From contig CANQMO010000003.1 of assembly GCA_947624985.1 (NCBI GenBank), positions 52,230 to 116,229 on the forward strand: DNA of 64,000 bases. The letters run 5' to 3'. Under the pieces are notes generated by a model, which saw only the letters and a list, made by a program, of their open reading frames with translations, had not been told where the DNA came from and made no database searches. A program made the position numbers and the translations under genes. Within the stretch, counting starts at the first letter, position 1. The number at the start of each line of letters is the position of its first letter. This document shows positions 7,917 to 18,053 of this stretch, in pieces. This stretch comes from an uncultured Oscillospiraceae bacterium. Its GTDB lineage: Bacteria > Bacillota > Clostridia > Oscillospirales > Oscillospiraceae.

Positions 7917-8716
7917 GCGGAAAAACGCCAAACGATCTGGCGGGAGAGCCCACAGGGTTCCCCCGCCATGAGCTTGTAAAACAAACCGGGGACTTTTGCG
8001 AAGCAAAAGTCCCGGCGCCATCCAATCTCCCCCGCCATATCGCCGTCATTATGGACGGCAACGGGCGCTGGGCCCAAAGGCGGGGCCTGCCCCGGACGGC
8101 GGGCCATACCGCCGGGGCGGACAGCTTCCGCCGGGCGGCCCGGTACTGCCAAAAGCTGGGCGTGGAGTACCTGACGGTATACGCCTTTTCCACGGAAAAC
8201 TGGAAGCGGCCCGCCGAAGAGGTGGCCGGTATCATGAAGCTGCTGGAAAAGTATCTGCGCCAGGCTTTGCGGGATATGGAAAAGGAGAAGATACGCATTC
8301 GCGTCTTTGGGGATCTGGCGCCCTTCTCGCCGAAGCTGCGCCAGATGTGCCAGCAGTGCATGGAGCGCTCCAGCGCCCACACCGGCGCCCAGGTGAACAT
8401 ATGCCTCAACTACGGAGGCCGGGACGAGATCGTCCGGGCGGCGAAGCGGTGGGCGGCGGACGGGTGTCCGGCGCTGGACGAGGATACGTTCGGCGGGTAC
8501 ATGTGGGGCGGGCACATCCCGGACCCGGACCTGCTGATCCGTCCCGGCGGGGAAATGCGCATATCCAACTTCCTTTTGTGGGAGCTGGCGTACGCGGAGT
8601 TTTATTTTTCCGACGTGCTGTGGCCGGATTTCGACGAGAGAGAGTTTGACAGGGCCATCGCCGCCTATCAGAACAGAGAGCGCCGGTACGGCGACGTGGG
8701 AGAGGGGAAGGTATGA
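7913..8716 (+). CDS. uppS: isoprenyl (undecaprenyl) diphosphate synthase with palindromic N-terminal insert
   Basis: Condenses isopentenyl diphosphate units to the C55 lipid carrier used for peptidoglycan. The 267-residue protein has the cis-prenyltransferase signatures HIAVIMDGNGRWA, YLTVYAFSTENWKRP, NYGGRDEI, RPGGEMRISNFLLWE and EFYFSDVLWPDF. About 41 residues precede HIAVIMDGN, clearly more than usual. This extension carries a perfect palindrome and an 11-bp direct repeat (see the separate entry). ATG 7913 overlaps the frr stop and no later in-frame start precedes the catalytic DGN, so the insert appears to be translated. dxr follows with a 4-base overlap. Confidence 0.95.
   Translation: MSGKTPNDLAGEPTGFPRHELVKQTGDFCEAKVPAPSNLPRHIAVIMDGNGRWAQRRGLPRTAGHTAGADSFRRAARYCQKLGVEYLTVYAFSTENWKRPAEEVAGIMKLLEKYLRQALRDMEKEKIRIRVFGDLAPFSPKLRQMCQQCMERSSAHTGAQVNICLNYGGRDEIVRAAKRWAADGCPALDEDTFGGYMWGGHIPDPDLLIRPGGEMRISNFLLWELAYAEFYFSDVLWPDFDEREFDRAIAAYQNRERRYGDVGEGKV
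7959..8038 (+). repeat. 69-bp in-frame palindromic insertion in uppS flanked by direct repeats
   Basis: The 11-mer TCCCCCGCCAT occurs at 7959-7969 and again at 8028-8038, exactly 69 bases (23 codons) apart. Both copies are read in the same frame as PRH. Between them is a perfect 11-bp inverted repeat, GGGACTTTTGC/GCAAAAGTCCC with a GAA loop (about 7990-8013). Removing 69 bases would restore a normal-length UppS N terminus. The pattern resembles insertion of a small palindromic element with target duplication, or a tandem duplication that captured a hairpin. Confidence 0.7.
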
Positions 8717-9846
8717 TAAAGTCCGTTTCGGTACTGGGCTCCACCGGGTCCATCGGCCGGCAGTCTCTTGCGGCGGCGGAGCGGCTGGGCCTGCGGGTGG
8801 AGGCTCTGACGGCCCAGCGCAGCATTGGCCTTCTGGAGGAGCAGATCAGGAGATTCCGCCCCTCCTTCGCGGCGGTATACGACGCCAAGGCGGCGGCGGA
8901 GCTGCGTATCGCCGTGGCGGACCTGGACGTGGAGATCGGCGAGGGGCTCGAGGGCCTGCGCCGGGCGGCCACCGTGGACTGCGAGGGCGTGGTGACGGCG
9001 GTGTCCGGCTCCGTGGGCCTGCGGCCCACGCTGGACGCCATCGCCCGGAAAAAGCGCATATGTCTGGCCAACAAGGAGACGCTGGTGTGCGCCGGCTCTA
9101 TCGTGATGAAGGCCGCGGCGGAGCAGGGCGCGCAGATCGTGCCCGTGGATTCGGAGCACTCCGCCATTTTCCAGTGTCTGGAGGGCCGGCGGGAGCAGCT
9201 GCGCAAAATACTGCTCACCGGCTCCGGCGGGCCCTTCCGGGGCTGGACCAGGGAGCAGACCGCCTCCGTCACCCCGGAGCAGGCGGTGAAGCACCCCAAC
9301 TGGCATATGGGCGCGAAAATATCCGTGGACAGCGCCACCATGATGAACAAGGGGCTGGAATTCATCGAGGCCATGCACCTTTTCGCCGTGGGGCCGGACG
9401 ATATCCAGGTGGTGGTCCACCCCCAGAGCGTGATCCACTCCATGGTGGAGCTCATCGACGGCACGGTGCTGGCGCAGATGGCGGTGCCGGACATGGGCCT
9501 GCCCATCCAGTACGCCATGACCTGGCCGGACCGGGCCCCGTCGCCCTATGAACGGCTGGATTTTCGGCGGATGAGGGACATGACCTTCGAGGCCCCCGAC
9601 CTGGAAAAGACCCCCTGTCTGGCCCTGGCGATGGACTGCGCCCGTCGGGGCGGTCTCGCGCCGGCGGTCATGAGCGCCGCCAACGAGGCGGCGGTGGCGC
9701 TGTTTTTGGCCGGACGTATCGGCTATAACGACATCTACGACCTGGTGGCCGGGGCGGTAGAGCGTGTGCCCAACAGGGCCGACCCCACCCTGGACGACAT
9801 CCTGGCCGCCGACGCCGAGGCGCGGGACCTGGTGGCCCACCGATAA
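8713..9846 (+). CDS. dxr: 1-deoxy-D-xylulose 5-phosphate reductoisomerase
   Basis: Second step of the non-mevalonate isoprenoid pathway: NADPH-dependent rearrangement of DXP to MEP. The 377-residue enzyme shows the NADPH loop GSTGSIG, LANKETLVCAG, the metal-site motif PVDSEHSAIFQ, the flexible-loop region GSGGPFRGW, and HPNWHMGAKISVDSATMMNK with the catalytic His and acidic residues. It overlaps uppS by 4 bases. In most Firmicutes cdsA lies between uppS and dxr; here it is missing. Confidence 0.98.
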   Translation: MIKSVSVLGSTGSIGRQSLAAAERLGLRVEALTAQRSIGLLEEQIRRFRPSFAAVYDAKAAAELRIAVADLDVEIGEGLEGLRRAATVDCEGVVTAVSGSVGLRPTLDAIARKKRICLANKETLVCAGSIVMKAAAEQGAQIVPVDSEHSAIFQCLEGRREQLRKILLTGSGGPFRGWTREQTASVTPEQAVKHPNWHMGAKISVDSATMMNKGLEFIEAMHLFAVGPDDIQVVVHPQSVIHSMVELIDGTVLAQMAVPDMGLPIQYAMTWPDRAPSPYERLDFRRMRDMTFEAPDLEKTPCLALAMDCARRGGLAPAVMSAANEAAVALFLAGRIGYNDIYDLVAGAVERVPNRADPTLDDILAADAEARDLVAHR

Positions 9847-9908
9847 TTTCCGCCGTTTTGGAATAGACTGTTTCCATGACCGCTTCTGCGGTCGCGGGAG
9901 ATGAGATA

Positions 9909-10988
9909 ATGAACACATTCCTCTATATCCTCTTTGCGATACTGATATTCGGCGTGCTCATCGCCGTCCACGAGCTGGGCCACTTTCTGGCGGCCAGGCT
10001 GTGCGGGGTGAAGGTGCTGGAATTCTCCATGGGCATGGGCCCGCTTTTGTGGCACAGGCAGGCCAAAAGCGGCACCCAGATCAGCCTGCGGCTGCTGCCC
10101 ATCGGCGGATTTTGCGCCATGGAGGGGGAGGACGACGAGTCCGACGATCCGGCGGCGTTCAATAACGCCGCGCCCTGGAAGCGGCTCATCATCCTGGCCG
10201 CCGGCGCCACCATGAACTTTCTGCTGGGCCTGCTGCTGGTGATCGTGTGCTTCTCGCAGGTGGAGGCGTTCACCACGCCCACCATCACCGGCTTTATGGA
10301 CGGCTGCCCTTATGAGGGGGCGGACGGCCTCATGGAGGGGGATACCTTTTACCGTATCAACGGCGAGCGGACATATTTCTCCAGCGACGTGGGGACGTAT
10401 CTGGCCCGGGGTGGCGGCGACAGGGCGGACATCGTGCTCATCCGGGACGGCCACAAGGTGCGCCTGGACGACTATCCCATGACGCTGCGGGAATACACCG
10501 ACCCGGATACCGGAGAGCAGACCATGAAATACGGCCTGTACTTCGGCGTGAAGGAGACGGGGCTTCTGGCCCGGATGAAGTACTCCTGGTACTGCGCCAT
10601 GGACTTCGTGCGCATGGTGCGGCTGGGACTGACGGACCTTATCACCGGGGCGGTGGGCATGAAACAGATGACCGGCGTGGTGGGTATCGTGGACATGATG
10701 GCCCAGGTAGGCAACCAGTCGCCCACGGTCCTGGACGCCATACTGAACATCGTATATCTGGCGGCGTTCATCGCGGTGAACCTGGCGGTGATGAATCTGC
10801 TGCCCCTGCCGGCTCTGGACGGCGGGCGGATATTCTTCCTGCTGGTGACCTGGCTATTGGAGCGGGTGTTCCGCCGGCGGATCGACCCCAAGTATGAGGG
10901 GTATGTGAACACCGCCGGGATGGTGCTGCTGATGGGCCTTATGGTGTACGTGATGTACAACGACATAGCGAGGATCATTTTCAAATGA
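9909..10988 (+). CDS. rseP: site-2 zinc metalloprotease RseP/RasP
   Basis: Intramembrane protease that cuts anti-sigma factors and leftover signal peptides. The 359-residue protein has an N-terminal membrane segment with the zinc motif HELGH, a PDZ-like region in the middle, and the third zinc ligand motif NLLPLPALDGGR near the C terminus followed by membrane helices. ATG 9909 has GGGAG 8 bases upstream; the frame extends upstream to 9876 without a ribosome-binding site. A small hairpin (GACCGC/GCGGTC) lies in the 62-base gap after dxr. The stop overlaps the ispG start as ATGA. Confidence 0.96.
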   Translation: MNTFLYILFAILIFGVLIAVHELGHFLAARLCGVKVLEFSMGMGPLLWHRQAKSGTQISLRLLPIGGFCAMEGEDDESDDPAAFNNAAPWKRLIILAAGATMNFLLGLLLVIVCFSQVEAFTTPTITGFMDGCPYEGADGLMEGDTFYRINGERTYFSSDVGTYLARGGGDRADIVLIRDGHKVRLDDYPMTLREYTDPDTGEQTMKYGLYFGVKETGLLARMKYSWYCAMDFVRMVRLGLTDLITGAVGMKQMTGVVGIVDMMAQVGNQSPTVLDAILNIVYLAAFIAVNLAVMNLLPLPALDGGRIFFLLVTWLLERVFRRRIDPKYEGYVNTAGMVLLMGLMVYVMYNDIARIIFK

Positions 10989-12046
10989 AACGGGACGGCA
11001 CGAGAAGAATAGATGTGGGCGGGGTCCCTGTGGGCGGCGGCGCCGCCGTGACGGTACAGTCCATGTGCAACACCGACACCCGGGACGCCGGGGCGACCAT
11101 AGAACAAATGCGCCGTCTCCGGGCCGCCGGGTGCGACATCATCCGGGTGGCCGTGCCGGACGAGGCCGCCGCCGCGGCGCTGCCGGCCATCATGGCGGAG
11201 GCGCCCATGCCCGTGGTGGCGGACATCCACTTCGACTACCGTCTGGCCCTGGCCGCGGCGGAGGCGGGGGTGAGCGCGGTGCGTATCAACCCCGGCAACA
11301 TCGGCGCCCGGGAGCGGGTGGAGGCGGTGGCGCACGCCTGCAAGGACCGGGGGATCCCCATCCGTATCGGCGTGAACACCGGCTCGCTGGAGAAAAAGCT
11401 GCTGGCCAAATACGGCGGCCCCACGGCGGAAGCGCTGGTGGAGAGCGCCGCCGGGGAGATAGAGGCCCTGCACGCGGTGGGCTTTGAGGATATCGCCCTG
11501 TCCGTGAAGGCGTCGGACGTGGCGCTGGCCGTGGCGGCGTACCGTCTCGCGGCGGAGCGGTTCGACTGCCCCCTACATGTGGGGGTCACGGAGGCGGGAA
11601 CGAGCTACGGGGGGCTGGTCAACTCCGCCGTGGGTATCGGCACCCTGCTCATGGAGGGTATCGGCGACACCATCCGGGTGAGCCTTACGGCGGACCCGGC
11701 GGAGGAGGTCCGGGCGGGTCTGGCCATATTGCGCGCCTGCGGCCTGCGCCGGGGCGGGGTACGGTTCGTGTCCTGTCCCACCTGCGGAAGGACCCGGATC
11801 GATCTGATCGGCCTGGCCAGACAGGTGGAGGAACGGGTCGCCGGTCTGGACCGGGACATCACCGTGGCGGTGATGGGCTGCGAGGTCAACGGCCCCGGGG
11901 AGGCCCGGGAGGCGGATTTCGGCATTGCCGGCGGCAAAGGCTTCGGCAGCCTTTTCGTCAGAGGCCGGGTGGTCGCAACAAAGGTCCCGGAGGCGGAGCT
12001 TCCGGACCGGCTGATGGAGCTTATCCAGGCGGAAGAGACAGAGTAA
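10985..12046 (+). CDS. ispG: 4-hydroxy-3-methylbut-2-enyl-diphosphate synthase
   Basis: Iron-sulfur enzyme that converts MEcPP to HMBPP, the sixth step of the MEP pathway. The 353-residue protein has the TIM-barrel part (VQSMCNTDTRDAGATI, DIHFDYRLAL, INPGNIG, IGVNTGSLEKKLL) and the C-terminal [4Fe-4S] domain with FVSCPTCGRTRIDL and MGCEVNGPGEAREAD, which supply the cluster cysteines. It overlaps rseP by 4 bases. With uppS and dxr in the same operon, isoprenoid carrier supply is tied to UMP kinase, ribosome recycling and DNA replication genes. Confidence 0.97.
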   Translation: MKRDGTRRIDVGGVPVGGGAAVTVQSMCNTDTRDAGATIEQMRRLRAAGCDIIRVAVPDEAAAAALPAIMAEAPMPVVADIHFDYRLALAAAEAGVSAVRINPGNIGARERVEAVAHACKDRGIPIRIGVNTGSLEKKLLAKYGGPTAEALVESAAGEIEALHAVGFEDIALSVKASDVALAVAAYRLAAERFDCPLHVGVTEAGTSYGGLVNSAVGIGTLLMEGIGDTIRVSLTADPAEEVRAGLAILRACGLRRGGVRFVSCPTCGRTRIDLIGLARQVEERVAGLDRDITVAVMGCEVNGPGEAREADFGIAGGKGFGSLFVRGRVVATKVPEAELPDRLMELIQAEETE

Positions 12047-12058
12047 AGGTACATAGGA

Positions 12059-15000
12059 TTGGACAAAGTCGCGTTTTTGGAAATGTTCCCCTGCTGCGAG
12101 GGGATCCATAAAAGCTACGGGAATCTGGGCGACGCGTTCGTGCTGGGAGCCACGGTGAACCGCGAGCGGACCGGTATGACTGTCCGGGTCCTGTTCGCCG
12201 CCATGCCCTCTCCGGCGGAGATATCAGCCCTGGAGTGGGCGATCCAGGCGGAATTCGGCCTGCACGAGGTGAAGATCGAGGGCGAATGGCCCCAGACCGA
12301 GCCCCGCGCCCCGGAGAAAAAGACCGCCGGGCCCGCGTCCTCCGGCAAGGTACTGATGGGCCGCGCCGTCAAGGGCCGGCCCATTCCCATGGGTCAGGCC
12401 AGCGCCGAGCAGAAGACCGTGGTGGTCTGCGGGCGGGTGTTCGCCGTGGATAGCCGGACCGTTCAGCGCCTGGGCGCGGCGGTGCTTCAGTTCGACATGA
12501 CCGACGGCACCGGCAGCATCCGTGTGTCCAAGTACATCCCCAGGGAAGAGGACCAGTCCATCACCGGCAGGATCAAGACCGGCATGTATCTTACCGTGTC
12601 CGGGTCCATGAAGTTCAACACCTACTCCCGAGAGGTGGAGCTGGAGCCCCGGCATATCCAGACCGCCCCCGCCCCGGAGCCCCGGAAGGACAACGCCCCC
12701 CAGAAGCGGGTGGAGCTGCACCTGCACACCCAGATGTCCATGATGGACGCGCTGACGGACCCGGCGGCGGCCGTCAAACGGGCCGCCTACTGGGGCATGA
12801 GCGCCATCGCCATCACCGACCACGGGGTGGCCCAGGCGTTCCCCGCCGCCTCCAAAGCCGCGGGGGACGTGAAGGTCATCTACGGGATGGAAGGATATTA
12901 TGTAAATGATATTGATGAAAACGCCGCCGTCCACGGGCCGGTGGGCGACCAGCTGCTCTCCGGGGAGTATGTGGCGTTTGATATTGAAACAACGGGACTT
13001 TCCGACGAACACGACCGGATAACGGAGATCGGCGCCTACCTGTTCAAGGACGGCGTCCCAGGCGCCCAGTTCAAAACTTATGTAAACCCGGGAAAACCAA
13101 TCCCGCCCGACATCCAGCGGCTGACCGGTATCACGGACCGGGACGTATTCGACGCGCCGGACGAGGCCCAGGCGGTGGGGGCGTTTTTGGACTTTGCGGG
13201 GGACCGGCCCCTGTGCGCCCATAACGCGGACTTTGACGTGAGCTTTATCGCCTGCGCGGCGGAGCGGATGGGCCGTGCCTTCGACCCGGTGACCATCGAC
13301 ACGCTGCCGCTGTCTCAGGCGCTGCTGCCGGATCTGAGGAAGTTCAAGCTGGACATGGTGTCGGACCGGCTGGGCCTGCCCGGGTTCAACCACCACCGGG
13401 CGGCGGACGACGCGCTGGTCTGCGGACGGATACTGTCCAGGCTCATCCATATGCTGGCCGAGCAGGGGGCGGAGCGGCTGGACCAGGTGAACGAGGTCTG
13501 CCGCGCGCTGCGGCGCAGGTCCGGCCGCAATCTCCGCACCCGGCACATCTCGCTGCTGGTGAAAAACCGGAAGGGTCTGAAAAACCTCTACGAGCTCATC
13601 TCCAAAAGCCATTTGGAGCACTTCAACAAGCGGCCCATCATCCCCAAGAGCCTGCTCATACAGCACCGGGAGGGGTTGCTGGTGGGCAGCGCCTGCGAGG
13701 CGGGAGAGGTGTTCCAGGCGGTGGCCCGGCACAACGGGCGCGTGGCTCTGTCCCGGCTGGGCGCCTTTTACGACTACTTTGAGATCATGCCTCTGGCCAA
13801 CAACGCCTTTATGATGGAAAACGGCATGGTCAAGAGCGCCGAGCAGCTACAGGACCTGAACCGGCGGATCATCAGTCTGGGGGAGGAGCTGGGCAAGCCT
13901 GTGTGCGCCACGGGCGACGTGCATTTTCTGGAGCCGGAGGACGAGATATACCGGCACATCCTCCTGAACGAGAAGCACTATGCCGACGCGGACCGGGAAA
14001 TGCCCCTTTACTTCCGCACCACGGAGGAAATGCTCCGTGAGTTTGCCTACCTGGGCGAGGAAAAGGCTTTCGAGGTGGTGGTCAGCAACACCAACAAGGT
14101 GGCGGACATGATCGAGGGGCAGGTGGCCCTGCTGCCGGAGCACCATCTCTACCCGCCGGTGATCGAGAACTCCGCCGGGCAGCTGGAGGCGCTGGTATAC
14201 GGCCGGCTGAAAGAGCTTTACGGCCCGGACCCTGAAAAGATCATCATGGACCGGGTGCATATGGAGATGGACACCATCCTGAGCCGGCATTTTGACGTGA
14301 TATACATGTCCGCCCAGAAGCTGGTGGCGGACTCTCTGGCCCACGGGTATCTGGTGGGCAGCCGGGGCAGCGTGGGCTCCAGTCTGGTGGCGTATCTGGC
14401 CGGTATCACCGAGGTGAACAGCCTGCCGGCCCACTATCTGTGTCCCCGGTGCTATCACACGGATTTCGAGTCCGGCAAGGGCTACGGCTGCGGCGCGGAC
14501 ATGCCGGACAAGCTGTGTCCGAACTGCGGCACGGAAATGCGCAAGGAGGGCTTTGACATCCCCTTCGCCACGTTTCTGGGTATCAAGGGCGACAAGGTGC
14601 CGGACATAGACCTGAACTTCTCCGGCGAGTACCAGGCCAACGCCCACGCCTACACCAAGACCCTCTTCGGCGAGGACCATGTGTTCAAGGCGGGCACGGT
14701 GGGGACCATCGCGGACAAGACCGCCTACGGCTATGTGCATCACTACGCCGAGGAGAAGGGGCTCAGCTTCAACCAGGCGGAGATGAACCGGCTCACGCTG
14801 GGGCTGGTGGGCGTGAAGCGCACCACGGGCCAGCACCCCGGGGGGCTCGTCATCATCCCCCAGGACATGGACGTGACGGACTTCTGCCCGGTCCAGCACC
14901 CGGCGGACGACGCGGGCACGGATATCGTGACCACCCATCTGGAATACCACTTCATGGAGGACTATCTGCTGAAGCTGGACGAACTGGGCCACGATAACCC

Positions 15001-16042
15001 CACCATGATAAACATGCTGGAGCGTCTCACGGGCACGGACGCCAAGACCATCCGGCTGGACGATCCGCAGACCATGAGCCTGTTCTCCTCGCCCAAAGCC
15101 CTGGGCCTGCCGGAGGACGACCCCATCATCGGCCAGACCGGCTCCATCGGCATACCGGAATTTGGCACGGGCTTCACTCGCCAAATGCTGGTGGACACGA
15201 AGCCGGATAAGTTCGACATGCTGGTGCGGCTTTCCGGCTACTCCCACGGTACCGGCGTGTGGCTGGGCAACGCCCAGGATCTGATCCACGAGGGGAAAAA
15301 GGTGTCGGAGACCATCGGCTGCCGGGACGACATCATGATCTACCTGATGCACCAGGGCATTGACGCGGGCACCGCGTTCAAAGCCATGGAGAACGTCCGC
15401 AAAAAGAACAAGGACCTCACCGACGAGCAGGCGGCCATCATGAAGGAGCACGGGGTGCCCCAGTGGTACATCGACTCCTGCCACAAGATCGAGTACCTGT
15501 TCCCCAAGGCCCACGCGGTGGCCTATGTGCTGATGGCCTTCCGTATCGCCTGGTACAAGGTCCATGAGCCGCTGGCGTTTTATTCGGCGCTTTTCTACCG
15601 CCGCAGCCAGAAAAACAGCTTCGACGTGGAGATCATGACCGGCGGGGTGAACCAGGTCAGGGCCAAGCTGAAGGAGATACGCTCCAACCCCAACGCCACG
15701 GCCAACGAGGAAAGTCTGGCAACCACGCTGGAGATGGTCTATGAATTTTACATGCGCGGCTTTGACTTCGCCCCCATCGACCTTTACCAGTCCGACGCCT
15801 TTCGCTTTGACCCGGTGGACGAAAAAAGGCTGCGGGTGCCTTTCGTGGCCATCTCCGGTCTGGGGGAGGCCGCGGCGCTGGACCTTGCCAATGCCCGGAA
15901 GGGGGAGCGCGCCTTCGTGTCCGTGGAGGAGCTGGCGGCGGCCTGTCCCAAGGTCAGCGCCGCCCACATCGAGGTGCTGCGCAAGCTGGGCGCCCTGGGC
16001 GACCTGCCGGAGACCAGCCAGATGACGCTGTTCGATATGTGA
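12059..16042 (+). CDS. polC: DNA polymerase III alpha subunit, PolC type
   Basis: Main replicative polymerase of low-GC Gram-positives. The 1327-residue product has an OB-fold segment (VVVCGRVFAVDSRTV), a PHP domain (RVELHLHTQMSMMDALTD), an inserted DEDD 3'-5' exonuclease (VAFDIETTGLS, LCAHNADFDVSFI, HHRAADDALV), a zinc-binding insert (CPRCYHTD, LCPNCG), palm residues PDIDLNFSGEYQ, and the fingers with SYCHKIEYLFPKAHA-like sequence. The start is TTG 12059 with AAAGGT 8 bases upstream. It is somewhat shorter at the N terminus than Bacillus PolC (about 1440 residues). The exonuclease start (about 12890-13000) is locally richer in A/T than the rest of the gene. Confidence 0.97.
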   Translation: MDKVAFLEMFPCCEGIHKSYGNLGDAFVLGATVNRERTGMTVRVLFAAMPSPAEISALEWAIQAEFGLHEVKIEGEWPQTEPRAPEKKTAGPASSGKVLMGRAVKGRPIPMGQASAEQKTVVVCGRVFAVDSRTVQRLGAAVLQFDMTDGTGSIRVSKYIPREEDQSITGRIKTGMYLTVSGSMKFNTYSREVELEPRHIQTAPAPEPRKDNAPQKRVELHLHTQMSMMDALTDPAAAVKRAAYWGMSAIAITDHGVAQAFPAASKAAGDVKVIYGMEGYYVNDIDENAAVHGPVGDQLLSGEYVAFDIETTGLSDEHDRITEIGAYLFKDGVPGAQFKTYVNPGKPIPPDIQRLTGITDRDVFDAPDEAQAVGAFLDFAGDRPLCAHNADFDVSFIACAAERMGRAFDPVTIDTLPLSQALLPDLRKFKLDMVSDRLGLPGFNHHRAADDALVCGRILSRLIHMLAEQGAERLDQVNEVCRALRRRSGRNLRTRHISLLVKNRKGLKNLYELISKSHLEHFNKRPIIPKSLLIQHREGLLVGSACEAGEVFQAVARHNGRVALSRLGAFYDYFEIMPLANNAFMMENGMVKSAEQLQDLNRRIISLGEELGKPVCATGDVHFLEPEDEIYRHILLNEKHYADADREMPLYFRTTEEMLREFAYLGEEKAFEVVVSNTNKVADMIEGQVALLPEHHLYPPVIENSAGQLEALVYGRLKELYGPDPEKIIMDRVHMEMDTILSRHFDVIYMSAQKLVADSLAHGYLVGSRGSVGSSLVAYLAGITEVNSLPAHYLCPRCYHTDFESGKGYGCGADMPDKLCPNCGTEMRKEGFDIPFATFLGIKGDKVPDIDLNFSGEYQANAHAYTKTLFGEDHVFKAGTVGTIADKTAYGYVHHYAEEKGLSFNQAEMNRLTLGLVGVKRTTGQHPGGLVIIPQDMDVTDFCPVQHPADDAGTDIVTTHLEYHFMEDYLLKLDELGHDNPTMINMLERLTGTDAKTIRLDDPQTMSLFSSPKALGLPEDDPIIGQTGSIGIPEFGTGFTRQMLVDTKPDKFDMLVRLSGYSHGTGVWLGNAQDLIHEGKKVSETIGCRDDIMIYLMHQGIDAGTAFKAMENVRKKNKDLTDEQAAIMKEHGVPQWYIDSCHKIEYLFPKAHAVAYVLMAFRIAWYKVHEPLAFYSALFYRRSQKNSFDVEIMTGGVNQVRAKLKEIRSNPNATANEESLATTLEMVYEFYMRGFDFAPIDLYQSDAFRFDPVDEKRLRVPFVAISGLGEAAALDLANARKGERAFVSVEELAAACPKVSAAHIEVLRKLGALGDLPETSQMTLFDM

Positions 16043-16071
16043 GACGATCGCAGCATATAAGCCTCGCAGAG

Positions 16072-16218
16072 TTCGCCGCCGGGGCGGCGAATAAAGTGGG
16101 ATCATGATTTCCGGGGACATGTCGTCGTCATTCGCATTGTAGGTCTCTCCCTGCCGCAAGCGCCAGGTTTCGATTACAATGCGATGCCTCCTCTCCCCAT
16201 AAAGCAGGCTTTGTGGGG
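16072..16218. other. highly structured intergenic stretch downstream of polC
   Basis: No supported gene lies here. It contains an inverted repeat TTCGCCGC/GCGGCGAA (16072-16091), a 10-bp perfect inverted repeat TCGCATTGTA/TACAATGCGA (16132-16141/16175-16184) that encloses an inner CCTG/CAGG hairpin, and a 10-bp stem CCCCATAAAG/CTTTGTGGGG (16195-16218) with one wobble pair. There is no T tail, so it is not an obvious intrinsic terminator. It is immediately followed by repeat copy 2. Confidence 0.6.
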
Positions 16219-16239
16219 GCCCCAATGGATCATTCTTAT

Positions 16240-16328
16240 CGGCCTGCAAACGTGAACGCCCCCATCCATCGGATGGGGGCGCTTTGCGCTGCAGCAGGCC
16301 GAAACTTTCTCGTTTGAATGCGTTGCAT

Positions 16329-16335
<7 letters not shown>
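16240..16335. repeat. structured convergent-gene repeat element, copy 2
   Basis: Outer arms CGGCCTGC (16240-16247) and GCAGGCCG (16294-16301), left linker with AACGTGAACG, inner 10-bp stem GCCCCCATCC/GGATGGGGGC (16258-16280, loop ATC), right linker GCTTTGCGCTGCA, and second hairpin CGTTTGAATGC/GCATTCAAACG (16311-16335, loop GTT). Inner and outer stem bases differ from copy 1 yet still pair. The second hairpin overlaps the last two codons and the stop of the malic enzyme on the minus strand. Confidence 0.85.
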
Positions 16336-17504
<1,169 letters not shown>

Positions 17505-17522
17505 GGCGAACCTTCCTTTACC

Positions 17523-18053
17523 TCAGAGATAGGGGGAGTAGACGCTGCCCTCCCAGTCGCAAAAGACATCCACCGGGAAGTCCTCCACCTCCAGCCGGTG
17601 GACCGCCTCGGCGCCAAGCTCCGGGAAGGCCACCACCTCACAGCTTTTCACATAGTTGGCCAGCAGGGCCCCACAGCCGCCCTCGGCGGAGAAATAGACC
17701 CCGGGCCGGGCCTTCAGCGCGTCGATGACGGTCTGGCCACGGCGGCCCTTGCCGATGAGCCCCTGCAAGCCCGCCGCCAGCAGGGCGGGGGTATATTTGT
17801 CCATCCGATAGGAGGTGGTGGGCCCGCAGGAGCCGATGGGCCGGCCCGGCGGCGCCGGGGTGGGGCCGGTGTAGTAGACGATCTGGCCCCGCATATCGAA
17901 AGGCAGGCTCTCGCCGGCGTCCAGAAGCTCGCACAGCTTTTTGTGGGCCGCGTCCCGGGCGGTGTAGATGACCCCCGTGATACGCACCTTGTCCCCGGCG
18001 TGCAGGGAGCGGACGGCACTATCCGTGAGTGGTGTGCGGATGTGTTTTTCCAT
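17523..18053 (-). CDS. fumB: fumarate hydratase, class I, beta subunit
   Basis: C-terminal half of the two-subunit iron-sulfur fumarase (or a close tartrate-dehydratase relative). The 176-residue product has LHAGDKVRITGVIYTARDAAHK, the substrate motif GSCGPTTSYRMDKYTP, GKGRRG and YFSAEGGCGALL. The start ATG 18053 overlaps the fumA stop (TAATG). A longer open frame covering part of fumA in another phase is spurious. Which diacid is the true substrate cannot be read from sequence; the adjacent malic enzyme favours fumarate/malate. Confidence 0.92.
   Translation of the reverse strand: MEKHIRTPLTDSAVRSLHAGDKVRITGVIYTARDAAHKKLCELLDAGESLPFDMRGQIVYYTGPTPAPPGRPIGSCGPTTSYRMDKYTPALLAAGLQGLIGKGRRGQTVIDALKARPGVYFSAEGGCGALLANYVKSCEVVAFPELGAEAVHRLEVEDFPVDVFCDWEGSVYSPYL

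Noticed and set aside
13847..16249. Long minus-strand open frame antisense to polC, extending into the intergenic region
   Set aside because: High GC creates long open frames opposite real genes. The protein is low-complexity His/Leu/Val-rich, and the intergenic part has no normal start behind its AGGAGG.
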